From: Mycolicibacterium mucogenicum DSM 44124
Lineage (GTDB): Bacteria > Actinomycetota > Actinomycetes > Mycobacteriales > Mycobacteriaceae
Length of the DNA: 64,000 nt
Direction: 5' to 3'
Assembly (NCBI RefSeq): GCF_005670685.2
Contig: NZ_CP062008.1
Location: forward strand, 2,666,001-2,730,000
This document shows positions 25,406-39,166 of this stretch, piece by piece (the stretch's first letter is position 1; each line of letters opens with the position of its first letter). The notes under the pieces are model-generated. The model was not told where the DNA came from, made no database searches, and worked only from the letters and a program-made list of their open reading frames with translations. The position numbers and the translations under genes are program-made.

Positions 25406-26721
25406 GTACGGTGATTCGCGGGGTCCGGCTGTACGGCGAGGGTGATCCGGTTGACGTGCTGATCGCCGATGGTCAGATTGCCGAAATCGGTAGCGGCCTG
25501 ACGGGTGACGAGGTCATCGACGCCGCCGGCCAGATCATGCTGCCCGGCTTCGTCGACCTGCACACCCACCTGCGTGAGCCCGGCCGCGAGTATGCCGAGG
25601 ACATCGAAACCGGTTCGGCGGCAGCCGCACTCGGTGGTTACACCGCGGTGTTCGCCATGGCCAACACCGATCCCGTCGCCGACACCGTCGTGGTCACCGA
25701 CCACGTCTGGCACCGCGGGCAGCAGGTCGGCCTGGTCGACGTGCACCCCGTCGGCGCCGTCACCGTCGGGCTCGACGGCAAGCAGCTCACCGAGATGGGC
25801 CTCATGGCCGCCGGTGCCGGGCAGGTCCGGATGTTCTCCGACGACGGCATCTGCGTCGACGACCCGCTGGTGATGCGCCGGGCGCTGGAATACGCTGCGG
25901 GACTTGGGGTTCTGATCGCCCAGCACGCCGAGGAACCGCGCCTGACCGTCGGCGCCGTCGCCCATGAGGGCCCGAACGCCGCCCGGCTGGGACTGGCCGG
26001 CTGGCCGCGCTCGGCCGAGGAATCCATCGTCGCCCGCGACGCGATCCTCGCCCGCGACGCCGGTGCCCGCGTGCACATCTGTCACGCCTCCACCGCCGGC
26101 ACCGTCGAGCTGATCAAATGGGCCAAGGCACAGGGCATTTCGATCACCGCCGAGGTCACGCCGCACCACCTGCTGCTCGACGACAGCCGCCTCGCGGACT
26201 ACGACGGCCGCAACCGCGTCAACCCGCCGCTGCGCGAGGCCAGTGACGCCGAGGCGCTGCGCCAGGCCCTGGCTGACGGCGTGATCGACTGCGTCGCAAC
26301 CGATCACGCGCCGCACGCCGAGCACGAGAAGATGTGCGAGTTCGCCCACGCCCGCCCCGGCATGCTCGGCCTGCAGACCGCGCTGTCGGTGGTGGTCGAG
26401 ACCATGGTGGCGCCCGGACTGCTCGGCTGGCGCGACGTCGCCCGTGTGATGAGCGAGGCGCCGGCCGCCATCGTCGGCCTGCCCGACCAGGGCCGCCCGC
26501 TGGCGGTCGGCGAGCCCGCCAACCTGACCGTGGTGGACCCCGACGCGACCTGGACGGTGCAGGGCACCGGCCTGGCCAGCCGCTCGGACAACACGCCGTA
26601 CGAATCGATGACGCTGCCCGCCACCGTCACGCTGACGATGCTGCGCGGCAAGGTGACCGCGCGGGACGGAGACAGTCCACCGGCGGGCAGGAACGCAGCG
26701 ACCGGGGAATCGACGCAGTGA
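25402..26721 (+). CDS. pyrC: Dihydroorotase
   Basis: A 439-residue class I dihydroorotase that closes carbamoyl-aspartate to dihydroorotate. The metal-binding motif [10 protein letters not shown] lies near residue 55, and the C-terminal half shows [24 protein letters not shown] and CVATDHAPH with the catalytic aspartate. It starts with GTG overlapping the pyrB stop. The stop overlaps the GTG of the small membrane protein downstream. Confidence 0.95.
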   Translation: MSTVIRGVRLYGEGDPVDVLIADGQIAEIGSGLTGDEVIDAAGQIMLPGFVDLHTHLREPGREYAEDIETGSAAAALGGYTAVFAMANTDPVADTVVVTDHVWHRGQQVGLVDVHPVGAVTVGLDGKQLTEMGLMAAGAGQVRMFSDDGICVDDPLVMRRALEYAAGLGVLIAQHAEEPRLTVGAVAHEGPNAARLGLAGWPRSAEESIVARDAILARDAGARVHICHASTAGTVELIKWAKAQGISITAEVTPHHLLLDDSRLADYDGRNRVNPPLREASDAEALRQALADGVIDCVATDHAPHAEHEKMCEFAHARPGMLGLQTALSVVVETMVAPGLLGWRDVARVMSEAPAAIVGLPDQGRPLAVGEPANLTVVDPDATWTVQGTGLASRSDNTPYESMTLPATVTLTMLRGKVTARDGDSPPAGRNAATGESTQ

Positions 26722-27221
26722 ACACAGGGACTCTGATCACCTACCTGGTGCTGGCCGCCGTCGTGGTGGTGCTGCTCGGGTTCGCGATCCGGCAGATGCT
26801 CAGGGGCTGGGTGCACCGGGTGCAGCGGCAGGCCGGCGCCGTCGGCCTGCTGCCCGCGCTGCCCGACACCGTGGGACCGGCGATCGTGCCCGCCACCAAG
26901 GGCATGTACATCGGCAGCACCTTCGCGCCGAGCTGGCAGGACCGAATCGCGGTGGGCTCGCTCGGGTTTCGCAGCAAGGCCGTGCTGACGCGCTACCCCG
27001 AGGGCATCATGCTGCAGCTCACCGGCGGCAGCCCGATCTGGATTCCCGACGAATCCATCACCGCGATCCGCACCGAGCGGGCCATCGCCGGCAAGGTGCT
27101 CACATACGACGGGATTCTCGCCATCCGGTGGCAGCTGCCGTCGGGTACCGAGATCGATACCGGATTCCGCAGCGACGACCGTCGCGAACTGGCCAAATGG
27201 GTTGAGGAGGACAGCAAGTGA
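26718..27221 (+). CDS. Small membrane protein with PH-like domain, Rv1382 homologue
   Basis: A 167-residue protein with one N-terminal membrane helix (residues about 6-25, [16 protein letters not shown]). The remainder is beta-rich ([44 protein letters not shown]) and looks PH-like, facing the cytoplasm. It sits between pyrC and carA, linked by 4-base overlaps on both sides, exactly where M. tuberculosis has Rv1382. The function is unknown; conservation inside the pyr operon suggests a link to pyrimidine or carbamoyl phosphate supply, but that is inference. Confidence 0.85.
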   Translation: MNTGTLITYLVLAAVVVVLLGFAIRQMLRGWVHRVQRQAGAVGLLPALPDTVGPAIVPATKGMYIGSTFAPSWQDRIAVGSLGFRSKAVLTRYPEGIMLQLTGGSPIWIPDESITAIRTERAIAGKVLTYDGILAIRWQLPSGTEIDTGFRSDDRRELAKWVEEDSK

Positions 27222-28344
27222 CGAGCGATCAGACCGCCGTACTGGTGCTGGAGGACGGCCGGGTGTTCACCGGAACACCGTTCGGCGCAGTGGGCCAGAC
27301 GCTGGGTGAGGCGGTGTTCTCCACCGGCATGTCGGGTTACCAGGAGACGCTGACCGACCCGAGCTACCACCGGCAGATCGTGGTGGCCACCGCCCCGCAG
27401 ATCGGCAACACCGGCTGGAACGGCGAGGACAACGAGAGCCGCGACGACAAGATCTGGGTCGCCGGCTACGTCGTCCGCGACCCGTCGCCGCGGGCCTCCA
27501 ACTGGCGCGCCACCGGCACCCTCGACGACGAACTGGTGCGCCAGGGCATCGTCGGCGTCGCCGGCGTCGACACCCGCGCCATCGTGCGGCACCTGCGCAA
27601 CTTCGGCTCGATGAAGGCCGGCGTCTTCTCCGGTCCGGCCCTGGCCGACATCGACACCCTGGTGGACCGCGTCCGCAACCAGCCGTCGATGCTGGGCGCC
27701 GACCTGGCCGGCGAGGTCAGCACCGGCGACCGCTACGTCGTCGAACCCGTTGGTGCGGAGCGCTTCTCGATCGCCGCCATCGACCTCGGGATCAAGACCA
27801 ACACGCCGCGTAACTTCGCCGCCCGCGGCATCCGCAGCCATGTGCTGCCGTCGTCGGTGACGTTCGACGAGGTCGCCGCCCTCAAGGTCGACGGCGTGTT
27901 CCTGTCCAACGGCCCGGGTGACCCGGCCACCGCCGACCACATGGTCGAGTTCACCCAGCAGGTGCTCTCGGCCGGAATCCCGTTGTTCGGCATCTGCTTC
28001 GGCAACCAGATTCTGGGTCGCGCGCTCGGCCGCTCGACCTACAAGATGACCTTCGGTCACCGCGGCATCAACATCCCGGTCGTGGAGCGAGCCACCGGAC
28101 GCATCGCGATCACCGCGCAGAACCACGGCTTCGCCCTGGAAGGTGAAGCCGGGGAAGAGTTCGACACCCCGTTCGGCCGCGCCGTGGTGAGCCACACCTG
28201 CGCCAACGACGGTGTGGTGGAAGGTGTTTCGCTGCTCGACGGCCGCGCCTTCTCGGTGCAGTACCACCCGGAAGCAGCGGCCGGTCCGCACGACGCCGAG
28301 TACCTGTTCGACAAGTTCGCCGATCTCATGGCAGGGGAGAAGTA

Positions 28345-28345
<1 letters not shown>
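27218..28345 (+). CDS. carA: Carbamoyl-phosphate synthase small (glutaminase) subunit
   Basis: A 375-residue glutamine amidotransferase subunit that passes ammonia to CarB. Class I glutaminase residues are visible: the nucleophile cysteine in [16 protein letters not shown] and the His/Glu pair in [12 protein letters not shown]. The N-terminal small-subunit domain has [27 protein letters not shown]. The start is GTG at 27218; the TAA stop shares its A with the carB ATG. Confidence 0.95.
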
Positions 28346-31682
<3,337 letters not shown>

Positions 31683-31686
<4 letters not shown>

Positions 31687-32489
31687 CGTTCGGGCCTCGC
31701 TTGCGGGCCGCCATGGCAGAGCGGGGTCCGCTCTGCCTGGGCATCGACCCGCACCCGGAGCTCCTGACGGCGTGGGGTCTGCCGGTGTCGGCCGACGGCG
31801 TCGCGGCGTTCAGTGACATCTGCGTCGAGGCGTTCGCGGGCTTCGCGATCGTCAAGCCGCAGGTCGCGTTCTTCGAGGCCTACGGTTCGGCGGGCTTCGT
31901 CGTGCTGGAACGGACCATCGCCCGGCTGCGGGAGGCCGGCGTCCTGGTGCTGGCCGACGCCAAGCGCGGTGACATCGGCTCGACCATGGCCGCCTACGCG
32001 CAGGCGTGGGCGGGCGATTCGCCGCTCGCCGCCGATGCGGTGACGGCGTCGCCCTATCTCGGCTTCGGCTCACTGCAGCCGCTGCTCGACGTCGCGGCCG
32101 CCCACGGCCGCGGGGTGTTCGTACTGGCCGCCACGTCCAATCCGGAGGGTGCGTCGGTGCAGCGCGCGGTGGCGGGCGAGCGCACCGTGGCGCAGGCGAT
32201 CGTCGACGATGTCGCCGCGGTGAATGCCGCGGGCGACGGCTCGGTGGGCGTCGTCGTCGGCGCCACGCTGGCCGAGGTCCCCGATCTGTCGCAGCTCGGC
32301 GGACCCGTGCTGATGCCCGGCGTCGGCGCGCAGGGCGGTCGCCCGGACGCGCTGGCCGGGCTCGGCGGCGCGCAGCCGGGCACCTTGCTGCCCGCGGTGT
32401 CGCGTGAGGTGCTGCGGGCCGGGCCGGATGTCGCGGCCGTGCGGGCCGCGGGGGAGAAGCTCCGCGACGCCGTGGCCTACTTGGCCTGA
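31683..32489 (+). CDS. pyrF: Orotidine 5'-phosphate decarboxylase (type 2)
   Basis: A 268-residue enzyme making UMP from OMP. The type-2 (mycobacterial/myxococcal) signature [18 protein letters not shown] holds the catalytic Lys/Asp/Lys residues. Substrate-binding segments are [12 protein letters not shown] at the N-terminus and [10 protein letters not shown] near the C-terminus. It is the last gene of the pyr operon and overlaps the convergent DUF2330-like gene by 13 bases. Confidence 0.95.
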
Positions 32490-33517
32490 CGCCTGCGGCG
32501 GCGCGTCCACAGCACCGTGACCAGCAGTGCGCCGGCGACCGCGGCCGCGAGCAGGGCCAGGCCCGTGACGTCGCCGCGGTTGCGGGTCCGGTAGATCACC
32601 TGCGCGTAATCGGAATCGGTTGCGGCCCTGGCAAATACGTAGTCGCCGTCGATGCGCTGCGGCTCGTCGAGGTGGTCGGTCCAGCGGGTCAGGTAGTGGC
32701 CCCGGTACTCGGCGAGCGCCGGTGTGTCGACGCGTCCGGCGTATTGCAGCGTCGGCGCGTTGCCGGGCACGGGCACCGTGCGGGGATCCATCCGGTGGTC
32801 GGCCAGCACGTACAGATCGACCCGCTGCGGCGCCGTCGCCGATCGGGACAGCCGCATCGGATACACGGCGGTGTCCGAGGCGAACGACAGCCGCAGGGGC
32901 TGCAGGTTCCCCGACAAAGTCGCGCCGGCGGCATCGGGGGCGAGCTGGATCGCGACGATCTCCCAGCGGTCCGCGACGTACGGCGCCAGGTTGGCATCGA
33001 GGCCGTCGGGGTGGGGGAAGCCCTTGGCTGCCAGCCAGCCGGCGAGGGCCGCGGGGTCGTCGCTGGCCAGGCGCGTGACGTCGAACGGTCCGATCCGCTG
33101 ATTGCCCAGCACGCTGACGCCACCGGGTCGCGCACCCGCACTCTCGAGCGCGCCTCGTGAACCCTCGGTGAGCCAGTCGAAGGTGGGCCACCAGCTGTCC
33201 CGGTATTCGACCCGGGGCGCGGTGATACGCGACAGCTCGGTGAACACTCCCGCGTCGCCCAAGGTCACGTGCGCGGCCGACGGCACGGGCATCACCCAGG
33301 CGGCCCGATCCGAGGCGCCGCGCACCCCGAACGACATCAGGATGTCCTCGGTGCGGCCGTCCCAGGCGATCAGGGCCCGCTCGTCGACGACGGCGGCGCC
33401 GGCGCGGTCCGGGATGTAGGCGCCGCAACCGCAGGCCCATGCCGGAGCCGCGATGTTCGCCGTGGCGAACAGCAGCATCAGGACGCACAGCGACCGGTAC
33501 GCGACAGCCATCGGCAT
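32477..33517 (-). CDS. DUF2330-like exported protein with C-terminal membrane anchor
   Basis: A protein of about 346 residues with a signal peptide ([20 protein letters not shown]), a cysteine pair (ACGCGAYIP) right after it, a large extracytoplasmic domain, and a C-terminal helix ([19 protein letters not shown]) followed by RRRRR. The layout ([32 protein letters not shown]) fits DUF2330 proteins, whose function is unknown. The ATG at 33517 is chosen because it starts just before the signal peptide; 33511 is nearly as good. It stands where M. tuberculosis has PE15/PPE20 next to pyrF. Confidence 0.75.
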   Translation of the reverse strand: MPMAVAYRSLCVLMLLFATANIAAPAWACGCGAYIPDRAGAAVVDERALIAWDGRTEDILMSFGVRGASDRAAWVMPVPSAAHVTLGDAGVFTELSRITAPRVEYRDSWWPTFDWLTEGSRGALESAGARPGGVSVLGNQRIGPFDVTRLASDDPAALAGWLAAKGFPHPDGLDANLAPYVADRWEIVAIQLAPDAAGATLSGNLQPLRLSFASDTAVYPMRLSRSATAPQRVDLYVLADHRMDPRTVPVPGNAPTLQYAGRVDTPALAEYRGHYLTRWTDHLDEPQRIDGDYVFARAATDSDYAQVIYRTRNRGDVTGLALLAAAVAGALLVTVLWTRRRRRQAK

Positions 33518-33542
33518 GAACGTACCGGCCGTGCGCCTCAGG

Positions 33543-33584
33543 TCACAGCGGAATCCAGATGGGGCCGAGCCAGAAGCCCCAGGC
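33543..33584. repeat. 42-base exact direct repeat, copy 1 (3' end of paralogue A)
   Basis: Bases 33543-33584 are identical to 34109-34150, covering the stop codon and the last 13 codons (AWGFWLGPIWIPL) of each paralogue. Such identity points to a recent tandem duplication or gene conversion. Confidence 0.85.
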
Positions 33585-33899
33585 ACTGAAGCGGGGCTCG
33601 AACACCGGGTTCACCCATTGGCCGTTGTAGCTGAACGGCTGGTGGTCGAAGCGGCCGTCATCGATGCCGCGCCCACGCCAGTCCCGGCCGCGGTCATCGC
33701 GCCAGCCGTCGCGATCGTCATGCCAATCAACGCCGCGCTGCCAGCCGCCGCGGTCGTCGCGGTGGTCGCCATGGCCCCCGCACGGGGCGCCCGGCCCGCA
33801 CCAGTCGGCGCTCGCGGTCGCCAGGCCGATGCCGAAGAGGCCGGCGGCCCCGATGCCGGCGGCCAGAGTGGATGCGGTCAATGCCTGCTTGATCTTCAT
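33543..33899 (-). CDS. Small secreted protein, paralogue A of a tandem pair
   Basis: A 118-residue exported protein: signal peptide MKIKQALTASTLAAGIGAAGLFGIGLATASA, then a low-complexity part rich in D, R, G, H and W with two cysteines, and a conserved C-terminal part (FDHQPFSYNGQWVNPVF, WGFWLGPIWIPL). The same C-terminal block and nearly the same signal peptide recur in the gene at 34109-34480. The last 42 bases, including the stop, are identical in both genes. The function is unknown; the family looks like small mycobacterial secreted proteins. The ribosome binding site is weak. Confidence 0.75.
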   Translation of the reverse strand: MKIKQALTASTLAAGIGAAGLFGIGLATASADWCGPGAPCGGHGDHRDDRGGWQRGVDWHDDRDGWRDDRGRDWRGRGIDDGRFDHQPFSYNGQWVNPVFEPRFSAWGFWLGPIWIPL

Positions 33900-33944
33900 G
33901 CCGCTGACGCTATGGGAGTTCGATGGGCGTGCACTTAGCTGTAC

Positions 33945-33961
33945 TTAGGTGTGTGCTGTGC
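33945..33961. repeat. 17-base repeat upstream of paralogue A, shared with paralogue B
   Basis: TTAGGTGTGTGCTGTGC occurs here, about 46 bases before the start of paralogue A, and again at 34555-34571, about 75 bases before the start of paralogue B. Further similarity follows (CGGTTC). The duplicated unit therefore included upstream, probably regulatory, DNA. Confidence 0.7.
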
Positions 33962-34044
33962 GTGCGCTCGTGGTGCGGGAACGGTTCCGGTAGGCCTGTG
34001 AACATGTTGTGCGGCAGCCATTTTGGCACGCCGTTCCGAATACG

Positions 34045-34083
34045 ACGAGACGGCCCATCACAGGATGTGGCGGGCCGTCTCGT
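34045..34083 (-). terminator. Hairpin terminator after paralogue B
   Basis: ACGAGACGGCCC (34045-34056) pairs with GGGCCGTCTCGT (34072-34083) around a 15-base loop. It lies 26 bases past the stop of the gene at 34109-34480 on the minus strand. A clear T run is missing, as is common in mycobacteria. Confidence 0.6.
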
Positions 34084-34108
34084 TGCTGGAACGATCAGCG
34101 GGCGTCGA

Positions 34109-34150
34109 TCACAGCGGAATCCAGATGGGGCCGAGCCAGAAGCCCCAGGC
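34109..34150. repeat. 42-base exact direct repeat, copy 2 (3' end of paralogue B)
   Basis: Identical to 33543-33584; see that entry. The two copies are 566 bases apart, start to start. Confidence 0.85.
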
Positions 34151-34480
34151 GTTGTGGCCGTTGTCCCATACCGGGTTCACCCACTGACCGTTGTAGTCGA
34201 AGGGCTGGTGGTCGAAGCGGGCATCGTCGATGCCGCGGTGCTGCCAGTCGCGGCCCTGGTTGTCGTGCCAGTTGTCGTCACGGCCGACGGGCGCCGCCGG
34301 GCCGCGGTTGTCACCCGGGCCACGATTGTCGCCCGGCCCGCGGTTGTCGTGCTGGCCGCACGGCGCGTTCGGCGGGCAGCCCGGATCGGCATTGGCGCCG
34401 GCCAGGCCGACCCCGAACAGCCCGGCGACGCCGATGCCGGCGGCCAGGGTGGATGCGGTCAACGCTCGTTTGAGTTTCAT
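34109..34480 (-). CDS. Small secreted protein, paralogue B of a tandem pair
   Basis: A 123-residue exported protein: signal peptide MKLKRALTASTLAAGIGVAGLFGVGLAGANA, two cysteines (PGCPPNAPC), then a short tandem repeat of the hexapeptide-like unit RGPGDN (three copies). The conserved C-terminal block FDHQPFDYNGQWVNPVW, WGFWLGPIWIPL follows. The ribosome binding site GAGGAGG lies about 12 bases before the ATG, better than that of paralogue A. It resembles paralogue A at both ends but differs in the middle. The function is unknown. Confidence 0.78.
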   Translation of the reverse strand: MKLKRALTASTLAAGIGVAGLFGVGLAGANADPGCPPNAPCGQHDNRGPGDNRGPGDNRGPAAPVGRDDNWHDNQGRDWQHRGIDDARFDHQPFDYNGQWVNPVWDNGHNAWGFWLGPIWIPL

Positions 34481-35237
34481 GGCTGCTCAGTCCTCCTCGT
34501 GATGGGTTCGCCATTGAAGTTAGGACCGCCTAATGTGCGCCCACTTTGGTGTCGTTAGGTGTGTGCTGTGCATGCCGCAACGGTTCGGTCACCGGGCGCT
34601 GATCGTTGCCTGTGGAGCACATGACCAGATGGGAAAGCGTTGGGCAGGAAACGGTTTCGTCACAAGACGGTCTTCGGGTCGATGTGGGCGAGCCCGGCCA
34701 CATCGTTGCGTCGGGCCGAGCCTGAGTTTGCGGAGGCTGCGTGGCGCCGCTCAGCTGTGGTGCGCCGCCCGTGTTGCGGGGTGCGGAACCGGTCGCCGAA
34801 CCGGCAAAAAGCCCTCGATTTGGGCGGTCCAACCGCCCAAATCGGCCGTCGGCGGCGCCGGCAGTGCACCGACCCGTTCGGCCCGGCACCGACACGCCCG
34901 ACACGCCGTGACCTGCGAAAATTTTCCTGATAAACGCCGGATGGCGGCCCGAAAAACGGCCGGACGCGGTCCCGGCCGCGCGGCCGTCATCCCACTGAGT
35001 GCTCAAAACCCTTGATACGCAGGCAGATCTGTGGCTGCAGTACCCCGAAACCGGCGTTGTCGAGCTTGCACTTCGCGGCCATCCGGAGCCGCCGTTCGCA
35101 CTACACGCTGGGGTTTTAGCTTCGTTACCCGGGGGGTGGGGTTAGCGCTTGTCGGGAAGCGTGGGTACGGTCGTCGTCGCTGGCTGGTTCACCCCAGCCG
35201 TGACAGAAATTATTTGACGGAGAATCGGAGGAACCCC
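34481..35237. other. Long intergenic region before mihF, with a perfect hairpin
   Basis: No gene is supported in these 757 bases; open frames on both strands read as arginine-rich low-complexity sequence. The region holds the 17-base repeat at 34555-34571 and a perfect 13-bp inverted repeat with a 3-base loop at 34816-34844 (CGATTTGGGCGGT / ACCGCCCAAATCG). The right end must contain the mihF promoter. TACGGT at 35164-35169 is one possible -10 box, and CGGAGGA at 35226-35232 is the mihF ribosome binding site. Confidence 0.5.
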
Positions 35238-35555
35238 GTGGCCCTTCCCCAGTTGACCGACGAACAGCGCGCGGCAGCGTTGGAGAAGGCTGCTGCCGCA
35301 CGTCGAGCACGTGCCGAGTTGAAAGACCGGCTCAAGCGCGGCGGCACCAACCTCAAGCAGGTCCTGACGGACGCCGAGACCGACGAGGTCCTCGGCAAGA
35401 TGAAGGTTTCCGCTCTGCTGGAAGCCCTGCCCAAGGTCGGCAAGGTCAAGGCGCAGGAGATCATGACCGAGCTGGAGATCGCTCCGACCCGCCGTCTGCG
35501 CGGCCTGGGCGACCGTCAGCGCAAGGCCCTGCTGGAAAAGTTCGACTTTTCCTGA
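35238..35555 (+). CDS. mihF: Mycobacterial integration host factor
   Basis: A 105-residue nucleoid protein essential in mycobacteria, unrelated to E. coli IHF. The GTG at 35238 follows a good ribosome binding site and gives the length of the purified M. smegmatis protein. The frame is open further upstream to 35031, but that part is not protein-like. The N-terminal helix ALPQLTDEQRAAALEKAAAARRARAELKDRLKRG and the helix-two-turn-helix VSALLEALPKVGKVKAQEIMTELEI are typical. It lies upstream of gmk as in M. tuberculosis (Rv1388-Rv1389). Confidence 0.95.
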   Translation: MALPQLTDEQRAAALEKAAAARRARAELKDRLKRGGTNLKQVLTDAETDEVLGKMKVSALLEALPKVGKVKAQEIMTELEIAPTRRLRGLGDRQRKALLEKFDFS

Positions 35556-35580
35556 TCTGACGCAAGACTGACGAGCAGTA

Positions 35581-35624
35581 GGGGCCGGACGGCAATGAAC
35601 CGTGTTGTTGTGCTGTCCGGCCCC
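35581..35624 (+). promoter_or_regulatory. Hairpin enclosing the gmk start codon
   Basis: GGGGCCGGACGGCA at 35581-35594 pairs with TGCTGTCCGGCCCC at 35611-35624: thirteen Watson-Crick pairs and one G-U. The loop is 16 bases and starts exactly at the gmk ATG (35595). The only ribosome-binding-like sequence (AGGGG) is inside the stem. The structure could damp gmk translation or act as a mihF terminator; it has no T run. Confidence 0.6.
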
Positions 35625-36149
35625 TCTGCCGTGGGCAAATCCACGGTCGTGCGCTGCCTGCGTGAGCGGGTGCCCGACCTGCATTTCAGTGTCTCCGCCA
35701 CGACGCGTGCACCGCGTCCGGGCGAGGTCGACGGTGTCGACTACACATTCGTCTCGGCCGACGAGTTCCAGCGCCTCATCGATGACGGCGAGCTGCTCGA
35801 ATGGGCCGAAATCCACGGGGGACTGCAGCGCTCCGGCACCCCTGCCCGCCCGGTCCGGGAAGCCATCGCCGCTGGTCGGCCCGTCCTCATCGAGGTCGAT
35901 CTGGCCGGCGCCCGGGCCGTCAAGGAGGCCATGCCCGAGGTGCTGACGGTGTTCCTGGCGCCGCCCAGCTGGGAAGCGCTCGAGAGCCGTCTCATCGGTC
36001 GCGGCACCGAAAGCGCCGAGGTGCAGGCCCGCCGCCTGGACACCGCGCGGGCCGAACTGGCCGCTCAGGACAGTTTCGATGTGACTGTTGTCAACAGTCG
36101 GTTGGAATCCGCCTGTGCAGAATTGGTATCCTTGCTGGTGGGCCGCTGA
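35595..36149 (+). CDS. gmk: Guanylate kinase
   Basis: A 184-residue kinase that phosphorylates GMP to GDP. The P-loop [16 protein letters not shown] is at the very N-terminus (residues 4-19), and the GMP-binding region is [22 protein letters not shown]. It lacks the roughly 20-residue N-terminal extension of the M. tuberculosis enzyme, and no alternative start exists between the mihF stop and 35595. Its translation start lies in the loop of a strong hairpin. Confidence 0.94.
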   Translation: MNRVVVLSGPSAVGKSTVVRCLRERVPDLHFSVSATTRAPRPGEVDGVDYTFVSADEFQRLIDDGELLEWAEIHGGLQRSGTPARPVREAIAAGRPVLIEVDLAGARAVKEAMPEVLTVFLAPPSWEALESRLIGRGTESAEVQARRLDTARAELAAQDSFDVTVVNSRLESACAELVSLLVGR

Positions 36150-36185
36150 GCGGTCTGCGCTCTACCGCACAGATATCGCTGATAG

Positions 36186-36518
<333 letters not shown>

Positions 36519-36537
36519 GGCCGCGTAGGCGCCGACC

Positions 36538-37797
36538 ATGGCCGACCGCAAACGCATCGTCGTCGGAGTCGCCGGAGGTATCGCCGCCTACAAGGCGTGC
36601 ACCCTGGTTCGTCAGCTGAGCGAGGCCGGCCACTCGGTCCGCGTCGTGCCGACCGAGTCGGCGCTCAAGTTCGTCGGCGCCGCCACGTTTGAGGCACTGT
36701 CCGGCAATCCCGTGCACACGGGAGTGTTCGAGGACGTCTCCGAGGTGCCCCACGTCCGGTTCGGTCAGCAGGCCGACCTGGTCGTGGTCGCACCGGCCAC
36801 GGCCGACCTGATGGCGCGCGCGGTGGCGGGCCGCGGCGACGATCTGCTGACCGCCACGCTGCTCACCGCGCGCTGTCCGGTGCTGTTCGCCCCGGCGATG
36901 CACACCGAGATGTGGATGCACCCGGCCACCGTCGAGAATGTCGCGACTTTGCGGCGCCGCGGGGTCGTGGTGCTGGACCCCGCCTCCGGACGCCTCACCG
37001 GCGCCGACAGCGGTGCGGGACGGCTGCCTGAGGCCGAAGAGATCACCACGTTCGCGCAGCTCCTCCTCGAGCGTGGCGACGCGCTGCCCCGTGACCTGGC
37101 CGGGGTCAAGGTCGTCGTCACCGCCGGCGGAACCCGCGAGGCCATCGATCCGGTGCGCTTCATCGGCAATCGGAGCTCCGGCAAGCAGGGCTACGCCGTC
37201 GCACGCGTGATGGCCCAGCGCGGCGCCGAGGTCACCCTGATCGCCGGCAACACCGTCGGCCTGGCCGACCCGGCGGGCGTCGACGTCGTGCACATCAGCT
37301 CGGCAGCCCAGCTGCGGGACGCGGTGTTCAAGTACGTGTCCGATGCGCACGTCCTCGTGATGGCCGCCGCGGTCGCGGACTTCCGTCCCACCGAGGTAGC
37401 GACCACCAAGATCAAAAAGACGCACGGCCCCGGCGAAACCGACGGCGCCCCCGTCATCGAACTGACCCGGACCGACGACATCCTCGCCGGCGCGGTGCGC
37501 GCCCGCACCGACGGTCAGCTGCCCAACCTGCGCGCCATCGTCGGATTCGCCGCCGAGACCGGCGACGCCAACGGCGACGTGCTGTTCCACGCCCGGGCGA
37601 AGCTGCAACGTAAAGGCTGTGACCTGCTGGTTGTCAACGCGGTGGGGAACGGCAAGGCCTTCGAGGTCGACGTCAACGACGGTTGGTTGCTGGCGGCGGA
37701 CGGGGCCGAGTCGGCGCTGGAGCACGGGTCCAAGACCCTGATGGCCAGTCGCATCGCCGATGCGATCGCAGCCTTCCTGCGTGGCAAGGACGAATGA
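36538..37797 (+). CDS. coaBC: Bifunctional phosphopantothenoylcysteine decarboxylase/synthase
   Basis: A 419-residue enzyme performing two consecutive steps of coenzyme A synthesis. The N-terminal CoaC flavoprotein half (about 1-185) shows VGVAGGIAAYKAC, the histidine region VPHVRFG, and the active-site segment APAMHTEMWMHP. The C-terminal CoaB half (about 190-419) shows VVVTAGGTREAIDPVRFIGNRSSGKQGYA and the lysine-rich KIKK segment. ATG start 19 bases after rpoZ. Confidence 0.94.
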   Translation: MADRKRIVVGVAGGIAAYKACTLVRQLSEAGHSVRVVPTESALKFVGAATFEALSGNPVHTGVFEDVSEVPHVRFGQQADLVVVAPATADLMARAVAGRGDDLLTATLLTARCPVLFAPAMHTEMWMHPATVENVATLRRRGVVVLDPASGRLTGADSGAGRLPEAEEITTFAQLLLERGDALPRDLAGVKVVVTAGGTREAIDPVRFIGNRSSGKQGYAVARVMAQRGAEVTLIAGNTVGLADPAGVDVVHISSAAQLRDAVFKYVSDAHVLVMAAAVADFRPTEVATTKIKKTHGPGETDGAPVIELTRTDDILAGAVRARTDGQLPNLRAIVGFAAETGDANGDVLFHARAKLQRKGCDLLVVNAVGNGKAFEVDVNDGWLLAADGAESALEHGSKTLMASRIADAIAAFLRGKDE

Positions 37798-37868
37798 ACA
37801 ACGCCTGACCGCATCGCGGGACGGGTTTGCTGTGCAGGGGTACACGACAGTTGTTGGCCGGGCGTGGA

Positions 37869-37874
37869 TATTAT
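37869..37874 (+). promoter_or_regulatory. Candidate metK -10 box
   Basis: TATTAT at 37869-37874, 34 bases before the metK GTG, is a near-consensus -10 element. It would give a leader of about 27 bases that includes the ribosome binding site GGAAGG. A well-spaced -35 box is not obvious, and no SAM riboswitch fold was recognised in the 110-base gap. Confidence 0.45.
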
Positions 37875-37907
37875 GCGCGGACTAAAGTTTTGGAAGGGAT
37901 TTGCGAC

Positions 37908-39116
<1,209 letters not shown>

Positions 39117-39130
39117 GTCCGTCACGAAGA

Positions 39131-39159
39131 CAAATGCCCCCGCACTGCGGGGGCATTTG
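39131..39159. terminator. Terminator after metK
   Basis: CAAATGCCCCC pairs with GGGGGCATTTG (39131-39141 with 39149-39159). It lies between metK and the convergent MFS gene, so it can serve both. Confidence 0.85.
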
Positions 39160-39166
39160 TGTTGGA

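Noticed and set aside
35031..35237. Longer N-terminus for mihF
   Set aside because: The extra 69 codons read as arginine-rich non-protein sequence. A good ribosome binding site and the known 105-residue size support GTG 35238.
37798..37907. SAM riboswitch before metK
   Set aside because: The leader implied by the TATTAT box is about 27 bases, too short, and no aptamer-like stems were seen in the 110-base gap.
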